Part shown: positions 49,211 to 58,609 of the stretch, piece after piece | How positions within the stretch are numbered: the first letter of the stretch is position 1 | Layout: the number at the start of each line of letters is the position of its first letter | Assembly (NCBI RefSeq): GCF_037811135.1 | Contig: NZ_CP149130.1 | Location: 2,538,501 to 2,602,500, forward strand | Length of the DNA: 64,000 bases | Direction: 5' to 3' | Source of the DNA: Aeromonas rivipollensis | GTDB lineage: Bacteria > Pseudomonadota > Gammaproteobacteria > Enterobacterales > Aeromonadaceae | Made by a program: the position numbers and the translations under genes | Notes under the pieces: generated by a model | What the model saw: the letters and a program-made list of their open reading frames with translations, nothing else | The model's database searches: none | Told to the model about the DNA's origin: nothing

Positions 49211-49539
49211 AATTTCCTACCCTGGATAGCTGCTGTAAAAATGAAGTCTCATACGCCGTGATCCCTTGCCGGACGCGGGTCCGTTCACAAATTGGCCACA
49301 AGCATGATGTGTAATTAATGCGTCTGTCCACATTACGGATTGTGGCGACGGGCGCAAGTCGAATTGCGCAATAATCTGTGTCATTTGCCGCAATAACCAT
49401 GGGTTCCGGGCTACCGCGCCTGGCGGACTCCCTATCGGTCAGGCATCATGAAGCCCGACTGGCAACCACTGCCCCCTGGGGACGACCCCAAGGCCTTCTT
49501 GACTCGCAGGGACGACCCTGCCCCGCGTGGAATACTCAT
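49211..49539. promoter_or_regulatory. Divergent asd-gdx intergenic region
   Basis: It holds the asd promoter on one side and the gdx leader with its riboswitch on the other. AATTAATG...GTCCACATT near 49313-49337 is AT-rich and may be part of a promoter. No lysine riboswitch is seen before asd. Confidence 0.4.
49475..49521 (+). promoter_or_regulatory. Guanidine-II (mini-ykkC) riboswitch before gdx
   Basis: Two hairpins with ACGA tetraloops lie 15 bases apart: TGGGG-ACGA-CCCCA (49477-49490) and GCAGGG-ACGA-CCCTGC (49506-49521). Paired stem-loops with ACGR loops define the guanidine-II class, in which guanidinium joins the two loops. The second hairpin ends 18 bases before the gdx start, so ligand binding probably frees the ribosome-binding site (GTGGAA) and turns on translation. 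The downstream gene is a guanidinium exporter, as expected. Confidence 0.92.
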
Positions 49540-49854
49540 ATGCCCTGGTTACTCCTGCTACTGGCCGGCCTGTTCGAGGTCGCCTGGGCCATCGGCCTCA
49601 AGTACACCGACGGTTTCAGCCGTCCCCTCCCCACCCTGCTGACCCTCTCTGCCATGGGGGTGAGCGTGCTGTTGCTCGCCATGGCGGTCAAACAACTGCC
49701 ACTTGGCACCGCCTACGCGGTCTGGACCGGCATAGGCGCGGTCGGCACTGTGTTGATGGGGATCTGGCTGTTCAACGAGCCGGCCACCCTGGCCCGGGTG
49801 CTTTGCCTGCTGCTGATCATCGGCGGTATCCTGGGGCTCAAGTTTATCGGCTGA
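49540..49854 (+). CDS. gdx: Guanidinium exporter Gdx (SugE family)
   Basis: The 104-residue small multidrug resistance protein has four membrane segments and exports guanidinium in exchange for protons. The proton/substrate-coupling Glu13 is present in [16 protein letters not shown], together with Gly10, Trp16, Ala17 and Lys101 (GLKFIG) that mark the Gdx subtype rather than quaternary-ammonium exporters. The ATG follows the riboswitch directly; a longer upstream frame would run through the riboswitch hairpins and is not credible. Confidence 0.95.
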   Translation: MPWLLLLLAGLFEVAWAIGLKYTDGFSRPLPTLLTLSAMGVSVLLLAMAVKQLPLGTAYAVWTGIGAVGTVLMGIWLFNEPATLARVLCLLLIIGGILGLKFIG

Positions 49855-49903
49855 TAACGAGATGGAAGCGTAGTCCCGCGGCGCCCCACCGGCGCGTATA
49901 AAA

Positions 49904-49924
49904 ATGGCCACCCAGGGTGGCCAA
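49904..49924 (+). terminator. Stem-loop between gdx and the B3/B4 gene
   Basis: TGGCCACC and GGTGGCCA pair around CAG, about 50 bases past the gdx stop and 11 bases past the convergent stop. T-rich sequence follows only loosely (ATATGTTTT). Confidence 0.5.
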
Positions 49925-49934
49925 TATGTTTTCC

Positions 49935-50633
49935 TCATGCTCCGTCGGGGTTTCCTATCAATACGCTCTCTATCCGGGCGCCCGGCATCATCTGCCTCAA
50001 CCCCTCGATCAGCCGATCACCGGCCTCCTGCAGCGCCGCCAGCGGCATTTCAGGCAAGCTTTCCAGGATGAACCACATCTGCCCGGACTCGGCGCTGAGC
50101 CGGGTTCTGGTCCCCTGACGCCAATTCCAGCGGCGACAGGTCACGCCTCTGTCATCACACCAGACCACCTCGCCAGGTTCGGGGGTCTCGTGGGCAGGGG
50201 CCCCCTCCTTCATGGTGTCAAACAGTTCGGTGCCATCGGCAATGATCAACCGGGGCGACCCCTCATAAGCGGTGAGATCCTCCCCACCGACGGGGATGGC
50301 GTATTCGATGCTGATGGCGTTGTAGAGATCGACGACGGGATCGATGCAAGGCAGGCTGCCCTCCCGTTGCACCCGCTTGAGCAGCGCTTGTGCCGAACAG
50401 GGGGTCCGCTGGGGCTTGGCACCGAAGCGTTTGAACACCTCGCCCCAGGCGGACAGATGATCCTGTGCCCAGGGCGCACCGCCCGCCGCAACGGATTGAC
50501 AGGCCCGCGCCAGCGCTTGTGCGCCGACGTTGCGATCGACCATGGTGGCCCCGTCGACCTGGATGCTCAGGGCCCGGAATCCCGGGGCCAGCCTGGTCAC
50601 CCTGGTATCAATCTGTGGTGTCATGAATGGCAT
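49935..50633 (-). CDS. B3/B4 tRNA-binding-domain protein
   Basis: The 232-residue protein matches the stand-alone B3/B4 domain family, related to the editing region of the PheRS beta subunit. Recognisable features are IDPVVDLYNAISIEYAIPVGG, which contains the conserved Asn region, and IIADGTELFDTM. Such proteins may deacylate mischarged tRNA or act on free aminoacyl compounds; the substrate is unproven. The ATG at 50633 follows GGGAG. It is transcribed alone and is convergent with gdx. Confidence 0.8.
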   Translation of the reverse strand: MPFMTPQIDTRVTRLAPGFRALSIQVDGATMVDRNVGAQALARACQSVAAGGAPWAQDHLSAWGEVFKRFGAKPQRTPCSAQALLKRVQREGSLPCIDPVVDLYNAISIEYAIPVGGEDLTAYEGSPRLIIADGTELFDTMKEGAPAHETPEPGEVVWCDDRGVTCRRWNWRQGTRTRLSAESGQMWFILESLPEMPLAALQEAGDRLIEGLRQMMPGARIESVLIGNPDGA

Positions 50634-50943
50634 AGCAACTCCCAATAAATGATCCGTGGCGAAGGCGATAACGGTAGACGAGGCCAAGTGGCCCATGCCC
50701 GGAGGGCACGCGCGCGATGCTTGTCACCACGAGGAAACAAGTCGGGCCCATGATGGACTGCGGCATGACATAAAAAAAACTACTTTTTCTTAATGTTGTT
50801 CAGGAGAGCTAATAACTCAGACCATGCCGGCCACCGACGGCAACCTGACCCGCACCTGGAAGGGGATTGTCCTGGCCGCTTTTCCCGCCACTCATGCTAT
50901 TATCTGCGACCGAACATGAGCCATTAAAAATCAGGATATTGTG
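50634..50943. promoter_or_regulatory. Divergent spacer between the B3/B4 gene and ycaO
   Basis: About 310 bases without a convincing gene. A run of A and T (TAAAAAAAACTACTTTTTCTT, 50771-50791) and TATTATCT near 50897 could belong to the ycaO promoter. Nothing else stands out. Confidence 0.35.
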
Positions 50944-52704
50944 ATGACCGACCACACTTTTATTCCCGGCAAGGACGCGGCGCTGGAAGACTCCATCGAG
51001 CGGTTCCAGACCAAGTTGCAGGCCCTGGGATTTGATATCGAAGAGGCCTCCTGGCTCAACCCCGTGCCCAACGTCTGGTCCGTGCACATCCGGGACAAAG
51101 AGTGCGCCCTCTGCTTCACCAACGGCAAGGGAGCCAGCAAGAAGGCGGCCCTGGCTTCGGCCCTGGGGGAGTATTTCGAGCGTCTCTCCACCAACTACTT
51201 CTTCGCCGACTTCTATCTGGGGGAGCAGGTTGCCAATGGCGACTTCGTCCACTACCCGAACGAGAAGTGGTTCCCCATCGAGGGTGACCAACTGCCCGCC
51301 GGCCTGCTCGACAGCTTCACCCGCAAGTTCTACAACCCGGATGGCGAAGTGACTGCCGACATGCTGGTGGATCTGCAATCCGGCAACGAAGAGCGCGGCA
51401 TCGTCGCCCTGCCCTTCGAGCGTCAGTCCGATCATCAGACCGTCTATATCCCGATGAACATCATCGGCAACCTCTATGTCTCCAACGGCATGAGCGCCGG
51501 CAACACCAGGAACGAGGCCCGCACCCAGGGCTTGTCCGAGGTGTTCGAGCGCCACGTGAAGAACAAGATCATCGCCGAAGCCATTAGCCTGCCCGAGATC
51601 CCGAGCGAGGTGATCGCCCGCTACCCCGGCATCAAGGCCTCCATCGATGCACTGGAAGCCGAAGGCTTCCCCATCTACAGCTTCGATGCCTCTCTGGGTG
51701 GCCGCTATCCGGTCATCTGCGTGGTGCTGCTCAACCCGAGCAACGGCACCTGCTTTGCCTCCTTCGGCGCCCACCCGCGCTTCGAGGTGGCCTTCGAGCG
51801 GACCGTCACCGAGCTGCTGCAGGGCCGTGGCCTCAAGGATCTGGACGTCTTCGTGCCGCCGTCATTCGACAACGAGCAGGTGGCTGATCACCACAATCTG
51901 GAGACCCACTTCATCGACTCCTCCGGCCTCATCAGCTGGGACCTGTTCAAGCAGGAAGCCGACTTCGAGTTTGCCGACTGGGACTTCCGCGGCAGCTCCC
52001 AGGAGGAGTTCGATCACCTGATCGGCATCTTCCACGAGCTGGAGCAGCCGGTCTACATCGCCGACTACGAGCACCTGGGCGTCTACGCCTGCCGCATCCT
52101 GGTGCCGGGCATGTCCGACATCTATCCGGTCGAGGATCTGCTGCTGGCCAACAACACCATGGGCGCCCACCTGCGGGAAACCATCCTGGCCCTGCCGTCC
52201 CTGGAGTGGGACGCGGAGCAGTACATGGCACTCTTTGATCAGCTGGATGAAGAGGGTCACGACGAGCGCACCCGGGTGCGCGAGCTGCTTGGCATCGCCG
52301 CCGCCAAGGGCACGGCCCTGCATACCCTGCGGGTGGGCGAGCTCAAGGCCATGCTGGCGCTGGCCGCCGGTGAGCTGGAAAGCGCGCTGGATCTCATCGA
52401 CTGGACCATGGAGTTCAACCAGTCGGTGTTCCCGGCGGATCGCGCGAACTACTACCGCGCCCTGCGCGCCTGCGTCGAGCTGTTCCTGGATGAAGAGCGT
52501 GACCCCGAGCAGTACCGCCCGGTGTTCGCCCGCATGTTCGGGGAAGAGACGCTGGCGCAGGCCTGGGCCCATGCCCGCGGCGAGGCTCGTTTCCACGGGC
52601 TGGAGGCGGCCGATCTGTCCCTCTCCCAGTTCCCGCTGCATCAGAAATTGCTCGCGGCCTACGAGAAACTGCAAAAAGCCAAACGAATCCATACATGGAA
52701 CTGA
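50944..52704 (+). CDS. ycaO: YcaO-domain protein, putative RimO methylthiotransferase accessory factor
   Basis: The 586-residue protein is close to E. coli YcaO throughout (for example EASWLNPVPNVWSVHIRDKE and GSLGGRYPV-like segments) and has the ATP-binding YcaO fold in its first ~400 residues plus a helical C-terminal part. YcaO enzymes activate amides with ATP; E. coli YcaO assists RimO in beta-methylthiolation of ribosomal protein S12. I chose the ATG at 50944 over the adjacent GTG at 50941, matching MTxxTFIPGKD in E. coli. It lies just upstream of focA-pflB, as in E. coli. Confidence 0.94.
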   Translation: MTDHTFIPGKDAALEDSIERFQTKLQALGFDIEEASWLNPVPNVWSVHIRDKECALCFTNGKGASKKAALASALGEYFERLSTNYFFADFYLGEQVANGDFVHYPNEKWFPIEGDQLPAGLLDSFTRKFYNPDGEVTADMLVDLQSGNEERGIVALPFERQSDHQTVYIPMNIIGNLYVSNGMSAGNTRNEARTQGLSEVFERHVKNKIIAEAISLPEIPSEVIARYPGIKASIDALEAEGFPIYSFDASLGGRYPVICVVLLNPSNGTCFASFGAHPRFEVAFERTVTELLQGRGLKDLDVFVPPSFDNEQVADHHNLETHFIDSSGLISWDLFKQEADFEFADWDFRGSSQEEFDHLIGIFHELEQPVYIADYEHLGVYACRILVPGMSDIYPVEDLLLANNTMGAHLRETILALPSLEWDAEQYMALFDQLDEEGHDERTRVRELLGIAAAKGTALHTLRVGELKAMLALAAGELESALDLIDWTMEFNQSVFPADRANYYRALRACVELFLDEERDPEQYRPVFARMFGEETLAQAWAHARGEARFHGLEAADLSLSQFPLHQKLLAAYEKLQKAKRIHTWN

Positions 52705-52718
52705 TATGCTAGTGTGAC

Positions 52719-52746
52719 GAAGGGGCCTGATGGCCCCTTCTGTTTT
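52719..52746 (+). terminator. Rho-independent terminator of ycaO
   Basis: GAAGGGGCC and GGCCCCTTC pair around TGAT and are followed by TGTTTT, 15 bases past the stop. Confidence 0.88.
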
Positions 52747-53012
52747 ATGGGCTACGCTTTGGCGGGCCCTTACTCAAAGATGAAATAAATAACAAAAAAT
52801 ACCTCTTAGGGGGTTGTCAAATTGAGGTTCATCATGTTCGGGAGGCGTAAAGGTGCATTGCCGGTGCTTTTTTTGATGCGAAAGATATAAATTCTTAAAA
52901 ATCATAAGATTAAAAACAGACCCATTTCTGTTTCACCTGAAACCTGGTGTAAAGTCAAGCTTCCAGGTGAAGAAAAAACCTGTAGTAAAATTACATTCAC
53001 AATCTGTAATTC

Positions 53013-53026
53013 TTGATCGGAGTCAA
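53013..53026 (+). promoter_or_regulatory. FNR-like box before focA
   Basis: TTGATCGGAGTCAA matches the FNR consensus TTGAT-N4-ATCAA at nine of ten positions, 60 bases before the focA start. Anaerobic induction of focA-pflB is the expected effect. Confidence 0.6.
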
Positions 53027-53085
53027 TTTTGGGGATCAACCCCTTTGTTATGATTTCCACAGGCAAAATATGCAGGTACTGAGAA

Positions 53086-53934
53086 TTGAAAGCAGAATCT
53101 CCCTTTGATTGTCTGAAGCCCGAAGCCATAGCCGCGCTGGCAGAAGACATTACCTATGCCAAGGCAACCAAGCCCGCCCACAAGGTCATTCCTCTGGCCA
53201 TCACGGCAGGTGCTTTCATCGCCATCGCATTCGTGTTCTATATCACCGTCACCACGGGATCGAGCGGCATGGCCTGGGGAATGTCCAAGCTGGTCGGCGG
53301 TCTCTGTTTCTCCCTCGGTCTCATTCTGTGCGTACTGCTCGGTGCCGAGCTCTTCACCTCCACCACCCTTACCCTGGTGGCCAAGGCCGCCAACCGCATC
53401 AGCTGGGCTCAGCTGTTCAAGAACTGGGGTCTGGTCTACTTCGGCAACCTCATCGGCGGGCTTATCATAGTTGCGCTCATCATCATGTCGGCCGAATACA
53501 CGGCGGCGGATGGTCAGTGGGGGCTGAATGCCATGAAAGTGGCCCAGCACAAGATCCATCACAGCTTCTTCGAGGCCCTGGCCCTTGGCATCCTCTGCAA
53601 CCTCATGGTGTGTCTCGCCGTGTGGATGGCCTTTGGTGCCCGCACTGCCACCGACAAGGTGATGGTGATGCTGCTCCCCGTCGCCATGTTCGTGGCCTCC
53701 GGCTTTGAGCACAGCATCGCAAACATGTTTATGATCCCGGTCGGCATCGCCATCCATGCGGTAGCAGGCCCGGAATTCTGGCAGGCCATCGGCCAGGACC
53801 CGGCCACCTTCGCCGACTTGACCGTATCCAACTTCGTCCTAAACAACCTCATTCCGGTCACCCTTGGTAATATCATTGGTGGCGGCGTCATGGTTGGTCT
53901 GACTTACTGGTTTATCTTCCGTCGCCATCATTAA
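53086..53934 (+). CDS. focA: FocA formate channel
   Basis: FocA is the pentameric formate/nitrite-family channel that passes formate across the inner membrane. The 282-residue protein has six membrane segments and matches E. coli FocA from its N terminus (KAESPFDCLKPEA against KADNPFD). The gating-loop and pore region GLILCVLLGAELFTS and ASGFEHSIANMFMIP, containing the conserved His, are intact. The start is a TTG at 53086; the nearby ATG at 53070 is out of frame. Weak initiation may set a low level of FocA relative to PflB, which lies 41 bases downstream. Confidence 0.94.
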   Translation: MKAESPFDCLKPEAIAALAEDITYAKATKPAHKVIPLAITAGAFIAIAFVFYITVTTGSSGMAWGMSKLVGGLCFSLGLILCVLLGAELFTSTTLTLVAKAANRISWAQLFKNWGLVYFGNLIGGLIIVALIIMSAEYTAADGQWGLNAMKVAQHKIHHSFFEALALGILCNLMVCLAVWMAFGARTATDKVMVMLLPVAMFVASGFEHSIANMFMIPVGIAIHAVAGPEFWQAIGQDPATFADLTVSNFVLNNLIPVTLGNIIGGGVMVGLTYWFIFRRHH

Positions 53935-53975
53935 GGATGGCGGCAGACACATAAATACCTTGAGAGGTAATGAAA

Positions 53976-56258
53976 ATGGCAGAACTTAACGAACAGTTCC
54001 AAAAAGCATGGGAAGGCTTCGCGGCCGGTGAATGGCAGACCTCTGTCAACACCCGTGACTTCATCCAGAAGAACTACACCCCGTATGAAGGTGACGAGTC
54101 CTTCCTGGCTGGCGCGACCGAAGCTACCACCAAGCTGTGGGACAAGGTCATGGAAGGGATCAAGATCGAGAACCGCACTCACGCGCCGGTCGATTTTGAT
54201 ACCGACCTGCCCTCCACCATTACCGCTCACGATGCCGGCTATATCGATCAGAGCCTGGAGCAAATCGTTGGTCTGCAGACCGACAAGCCGCTCAAGCGCG
54301 CCATCATCGCCAACGGCGGTATCAAGATGGTCAAGACCTCTTGCGAAGTCTACGGTCGTCAACTTGACCCCATGGTCGAGAAGATCTTCACCGAGTACCG
54401 CAAGACTCACAACCAAGGCGTGTTCGACGTTTACACCAAGGACATCCTGAACTGCCGTAAATCCGGCGTCATCACCGGTCTGCCGGATGCCTACGGCCGT
54501 GGCCGCATCATCGGTGACTACCGCCGTGTTGCCCTGTACGGTATCGACTTCCTGATGGCCGACAAGCTGGCCCAGTTCAAGTCCCTGCAGGCCGACCTGG
54601 AAAACGGTGTCAACCTGGAAGCCACCATCCGTCTGCGCGAAGAGATCTCCGAGCAGCACCGTGCCCTGGCCCAGATGAAGGTGATGGCCGCCAAATATGG
54701 CTGCGACATCTCTGTACCGGCCAAGACCGCCAAAGAAGCCGTGCAGTGGACCTACTTCGCCTACCTGGCGGCAGTCAAGTCCCAGAACGGTGCCGCCATG
54801 TCCTTCGGTCGTACCTCCAGCTTCCTGGACGTCTACATCGAACGTGACCTGAAGAAAGGCCTGCTGACCGAGCAAGAAGCCCAGGAGCTGATGGACCACA
54901 TGGTCATGAAGCTGCGTATGGTTCGCTTCCTGCGTACTCCTGAATACGATTCACTGTTCTCCGGCGACCCCATGTGGGCAACCGAGACCCTGGCCGGTAT
55001 GGGCGTTGATGGCCGTACCCTGGTCACCAAGAACAGCTTCCGTATGCTGAACACCCTGTACACCATGGGCCCGTCCCCTGAGCCGAACCTGACCATACTG
55101 TGGTCCGAGAAGCTGCCGGTCGGTTTCAAGAAGTACTGCGCCAAGGTATCCATCGAGACCTCTTCCGTTCAGTACGAGAACGATGACCTGATGCGTCCGG
55201 ACTTCAACAACGATGACTATGCCATCGCTTGCTGTGTGTCCCCGATGATCGTCGGCAAACAGATGCAGTTCTTCGGTGCCCGTGCCAACCTGGCCAAGAC
55301 CATGCTGTATGCAATCAACGGCGGCATGGACGAGAAGCTCAAGATCCAGGTCGGCCCGAAAACCGAAATGGTCAAGTCCGAGTACCTCGACTACAACGAC
55401 GTGATGGATCGTCTGGATCACTTCATGGACTGGCTGGCCAAGCAGTACGTCGCCGCCCTGAACATCATCCACTACATGCACGACAAGTACAGCTACGAAG
55501 CCTCCCTGATGGCGCTGCACGACCGTGACGTCTATCGCACCATGGCTTGCGGCATCGCCGGTCTGTCCGTGGCAGCCGACTCCCTGTCTGCCATCAAGTA
55601 CGCCAAGGTCAAGCCGGTTCGTGACGAAGATGGCGTTGCCATCGACTTCGAAATCGACGGCGAGTACCCGCAGTTCGGTAACAACGACGCTCGCGTCGAT
55701 GACATCGCCTGTGACCTGGTCGAGCGCTTCATGAAGAAAATTCAGAAGCTGAACACCTACCGTGGTGCCGTGGCGACCCAGTCCGTGCTGACCATCACCT
55801 CCAACGTGGTGTACGGCAAGAAGACCGGTAACACCCCGGATGGCCGTCGCTCCGGTGCGCCGTTCGGCCCGGGTGCCAACCCGATGCACGGTCGTGATCA
55901 GAAGGGTGCTGTTGCGTCCCTGACTTCCGTCGCCAAGCTGCCGTTCGCCTACGCCAAAGATGGTATCTCCTATACCTTCTCCATCGTACCGAACGCCCTG
56001 GGCAAAGACATGGAAGCCCAGAAAGCCAACCTGGCCGGCCTGATGGATGGTTACTTCCACCATGAAGCCAACCTGGAAGGTGGTCAGCACCTGAACGTCA
56101 ACGTGATGAACCGTGAAATGCTGCTGGACGCCATGGAAAACCCGGAGAAATATCCGCAGTTGACCATCCGCGTATCCGGTTATGCCGTTCGCTTCAACTC
56201 TTTGACCAAAGAGCAACAGCAAGACGTCATCACCCGTACCTTCACCGCCTCTCTGTAA
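53976..56258 (+). CDS. pflB: Pyruvate formate-lyase
   Basis: PflB splits pyruvate with CoA into acetyl-CoA and formate during anaerobic growth, using a glycyl radical. The 760-residue protein is the same length as E. coli PflB. The active-site pair is Cys419-Cys420 in AIACCVSPM and the radical is at Gly735 in RVSGYAV. I chose the ATG at 53976, eight bases after AGAGG, over one six bases upstream. Its codon usage is visibly more restricted than its neighbours, fitting high expression. The activase gene pflA does not follow, unlike in E. coli. Confidence 0.97.
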   Translation: MAELNEQFQKAWEGFAAGEWQTSVNTRDFIQKNYTPYEGDESFLAGATEATTKLWDKVMEGIKIENRTHAPVDFDTDLPSTITAHDAGYIDQSLEQIVGLQTDKPLKRAIIANGGIKMVKTSCEVYGRQLDPMVEKIFTEYRKTHNQGVFDVYTKDILNCRKSGVITGLPDAYGRGRIIGDYRRVALYGIDFLMADKLAQFKSLQADLENGVNLEATIRLREEISEQHRALAQMKVMAAKYGCDISVPAKTAKEAVQWTYFAYLAAVKSQNGAAMSFGRTSSFLDVYIERDLKKGLLTEQEAQELMDHMVMKLRMVRFLRTPEYDSLFSGDPMWATETLAGMGVDGRTLVTKNSFRMLNTLYTMGPSPEPNLTILWSEKLPVGFKKYCAKVSIETSSVQYENDDLMRPDFNNDDYAIACCVSPMIVGKQMQFFGARANLAKTMLYAINGGMDEKLKIQVGPKTEMVKSEYLDYNDVMDRLDHFMDWLAKQYVAALNIIHYMHDKYSYEASLMALHDRDVYRTMACGIAGLSVAADSLSAIKYAKVKPVRDEDGVAIDFEIDGEYPQFGNNDARVDDIACDLVERFMKKIQKLNTYRGAVATQSVLTITSNVVYGKKTGNTPDGRRSGAPFGPGANPMHGRDQKGAVASLTSVAKLPFAYAKDGISYTFSIVPNALGKDMEAQKANLAGLMDGYFHHEANLEGGQHLNVNVMNREMLLDAMENPEKYPQLTIRVSGYAVRFNSLTKEQQQDVITRTFTASL

Positions 56259-56275
56259 TAGCGTCTCGGTGAACA

Positions 56276-56304
56276 AAAACCGGCGCCAAGGCGCCGGTTT
56301 TTTT
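56276..56304 (+). terminator. Rho-independent terminator of pflB
   Basis: ACCGGCGCC and GGCGCCGGT pair across AA, with a T tract of seven following and A residues preceding, 20 bases past the stop. Confidence 0.9.
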
Positions 56305-56380
56305 ATGTCTGCTCTTCAGGGCTCAGGGGCTTGCAAGGCCGATGACAACCCAAGCCTCCCCTTCCCTCTCACCACCTTGT

Positions 56381-57220
56381 TCAGGGCCGCTCCCCTGCCG
56401 CCAGACGGCGATTGATATCGGCGATGACGGGGGCTATGTCGGCCAGGGTATCGATCACATAGTGGGCACCCGCCCCCCGCAGCTTGGCCTCTGCCGGTGC
56501 GCGCCGGGCGGCTATCTCCACCTCGCTCATGGCATCAAATTCTTCCCAGGTGGCACCGAACTCGTTGCCGGAAACCGACAGACCTACGGTCCACATACCG
56601 GCGTTCAGCCCCTCGCTGATACCCGGCACGGCGTCATCGACCTTGATGCAGCGATGCACTGCACTCACTCCCAGCTCAATCAGGTTGGCCAGCGCCATCC
56701 AGGGGCCGGGGCGCCCACCGGCCTTGAGATCGTCGGTGGCAACCCAGTGATCGGGGCGATAGCCGTGATCGGCCGCCGCCGGTACCAGCGCCTCCATCAC
56801 CGGGCGGGGATAGCCGGAGCAGGAGCCAATGCGCAGCCCTTTTGCTCGCAGCCCATCCAGCACCGGCAGCACGCCCGGGATGGGGGCGGCGAAGCGGGTC
56901 ACGGCGGCAATCTGCAGCGGCATAAAGGTGTGATAGAGGTGGTCCACCTCGGCGTGGCTCATGGGGTGGCCGAAGCGGGCCTGCCAGCGCGCATCCACCG
57001 AGGAAAGACGGCCCAGGGCGGCGATATGATCCCACTTGCCAAGGCCCATGGGCTGGCGCGCTTCCTCCAGGCTCACGGGGAAGTCATAGGCGCGGGCGAA
57101 GGCCTCGACGAAGATGGAGGTGGGGGCGAAGGAGCCAAAATCGACGACGGTGCCGGCCCAATCGAGGATCAGTGCCTCCACATCGGTGCTCGGGTCTGCG
57201 GCAATCTGCAAGTCAGTCAT
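56381..57220 (-). CDS. phnX: Phosphonoacetaldehyde hydrolase
   Basis: PhnX (phosphonatase) cleaves the C-P bond of phosphonoacetaldehyde, giving acetaldehyde and phosphate. The 279-residue HAD protein has the nucleophile Asp20 in [14 protein letters not shown] and the Schiff-base Lys62 in [28 protein letters not shown] holds the HAD motif near the C terminus. Its start overlaps the end of pbfA by eight bases. It ends the phnW-pbfA-phnX unit, which degrades AEP and its hydroxylated form. Confidence 0.95.
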   Translation of the reverse strand: MTDLQIAADPSTDVEALILDWAGTVVDFGSFAPTSIFVEAFARAYDFPVSLEEARQPMGLGKWDHIAALGRLSSVDARWQARFGHPMSHAEVDHLYHTFMPLQIAAVTRFAAPIPGVLPVLDGLRAKGLRIGSCSGYPRPVMEALVPAAADHGYRPDHWVATDDLKAGGRPGPWMALANLIELGVSAVHRCIKVDDAVPGISEGLNAGMWTVGLSVSGNEFGATWEEFDAMSEVEIAARRAPAEAKLRGAGAHYVIDTLADIAPVIADINRRLAAGERP

Positions 57221-58607
57221 GGTGATGTTCCTGTTTCGGTGAAAGGGCGATCTCGCCAAGGGCGTGATCGAGAATGTTGATGGCGCGCACCAGATCGGCG
57301 CGGGCGATGTTGAGCGGGGGCGAGAGCTGGATGACATTGCCCTGGGAGACCTTGAAGCTGAGCCCAAGCGCCAGACAGCGGTAGAGCAGCCGCTCGGCGG
57401 CTCGGCTATTGCGCGCTCGACTCTGGTGATCGACCACCAGATCCAGCGCCCACAAGAGGCCGATGCCGCGCACCTGACCGATCAGCGGGTGGCGCTCGGC
57501 AAGCGCCGCGAGCTCGCGCGCCATAAAGCGGCCATCCTCCTGCACCTTGGCCAGCAGCCCCTCTTCACGGATGGTGGCTATGGTGGCGAGGGCCGCCGCG
57601 CAGCCGATGGGGCTCTTCTCGTGGGTGTAGTGACCGAGCGAAATAGCCGCAGCCTGATTGAAACGATCCCGGGTGATAAGCGCGGCAAAGGGCACTACCC
57701 CGCCCCCCAACCCCTTGCCGAGACAGATGATGTCCGGCTCTATGCCAAACTCCTCGAAGCTGAACCAGTGGCCGGTGCGCCCCAACGCATTGGGGATCTC
57801 GTCGACGATCAGCAGCACCTTGTGGCGATCGCAGATCTCCCGCACCCGCCGCCAGTAGGCCTTTGATGGCACCTGCACATCGGTGTTGCGGATGGGCTCG
57901 GCGATAAAGGCACCAATGCCCCCCTCCTTCTCGATGACGTACTCCAGATAATCGGCGTAGTGCACGTCATCCTCTTCCCCGCGATACCAGACACCGCGAT
58001 AGCGGGTGGGGGGGGCAATGCGCTCCACCCCGGCCATCAAGGGGCCCATGCCCGCGCGAAAACAGGCCTCGCCACCGACCGAGATGGCATCGAGGGAGGC
58101 GCCGTGAAAGGCATCCCACAGGGACACCACCTTGCTGTTGCCGGTGATAAAGCGGGCGAGCTTCAAGGCAATGCCCACCACCTCGCTGCCGCCGGGGGCG
58201 AACAGCACCCGGTTGAGATCCCTGGGAGCCAGCTCGGCCAAGGTGCGGGCGCAGTCGATGGCGACCTGATGGGTGTAGCGGCGGGGCGCGAACGGCAGAT
58301 CGGCGAGTTGCTGCTGCACCGCGGCCACCACCTTGGGGTGGCCGTGGCCCAGCTGATGGACGCTGTTGCCGTGAAAATCGAGGTAACGCTCGCCCGATAC
58401 GCTGGTCAACCAGCTCCCCTGCGCGCGCTCAAGCAGATCGAGACAGGGGGTGGAGAGCGCCTGATGGAGGAAGTAGCGGCTATCCTCCGCCAATCCCGCC
58501 TGCACCGCCTCGCTCTGGCCTGTCCACCAGCGTGCCCGTCCCTCCCCCAGATTGATGTCCCCTTCGCTGTCGGCCCGGCCGCTGCACTGAAGAGCATCGC
58601 GCATCAT
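57213..58607 (-). CDS. pbfA: (R)-1-hydroxy-2-aminoethylphosphonate ammonia-lyase, PbfA type
   Basis: This 464-residue PLP enzyme has the class III aminotransferase fold: [33 protein letters not shown] and the PLP Lys in [11 protein letters not shown]. Located between phnW and phnX it fits PbfA, known from Vibrio to convert (R)-1-hydroxy-2-aminoethylphosphonate to phosphonoacetaldehyde by losing ammonia, so widening the substrate range of the AEP pathway. The start lies in a GTGATGATGATG run; the ATG at 58607 has the best spacing from GGGGAGG. Function is by context and resemblance; a true transaminase is the alternative. Confidence 0.82.
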   Translation of the reverse strand: MMRDALQCSGRADSEGDINLGEGRARWWTGQSEAVQAGLAEDSRYFLHQALSTPCLDLLERAQGSWLTSVSGERYLDFHGNSVHQLGHGHPKVVAAVQQQLADLPFAPRRYTHQVAIDCARTLAELAPRDLNRVLFAPGGSEVVGIALKLARFITGNSKVVSLWDAFHGASLDAISVGGEACFRAGMGPLMAGVERIAPPTRYRGVWYRGEEDDVHYADYLEYVIEKEGGIGAFIAEPIRNTDVQVPSKAYWRRVREICDRHKVLLIVDEIPNALGRTGHWFSFEEFGIEPDIICLGKGLGGGVVPFAALITRDRFNQAAAISLGHYTHEKSPIGCAAALATIATIREEGLLAKVQEDGRFMARELAALAERHPLIGQVRGIGLLWALDLVVDHQSRARNSRAAERLLYRCLALGLSFKVSQGNVIQLSPPLNIARADLVRAINILDHALGEIALSPKQEHHHD

Positions 58608-58609
58608 CA

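Larger units (their letters stand above)
52705..53085 (+). promoter_or_regulatory. Long AT-rich focA-pflB promoter region
   Basis: This 381-base spacer is much more AT-rich than its surroundings. It begins with the ycaO terminator, has an 8-bp inverted repeat TTCACCTG/CAGGTGAA (52932-52939 and 52964-52971), and contains an FNR-like box. In E. coli the focA-pflB promoters are multiple and controlled by FNR and ArcA; similar complexity is expected here. Confidence 0.5.

Noticed and set aside
49378..49539. N-terminal extension of Gdx upstream of 49540
   Set aside because: It would translate through the riboswitch hairpins, and the SMR family starts at the chosen ATG.
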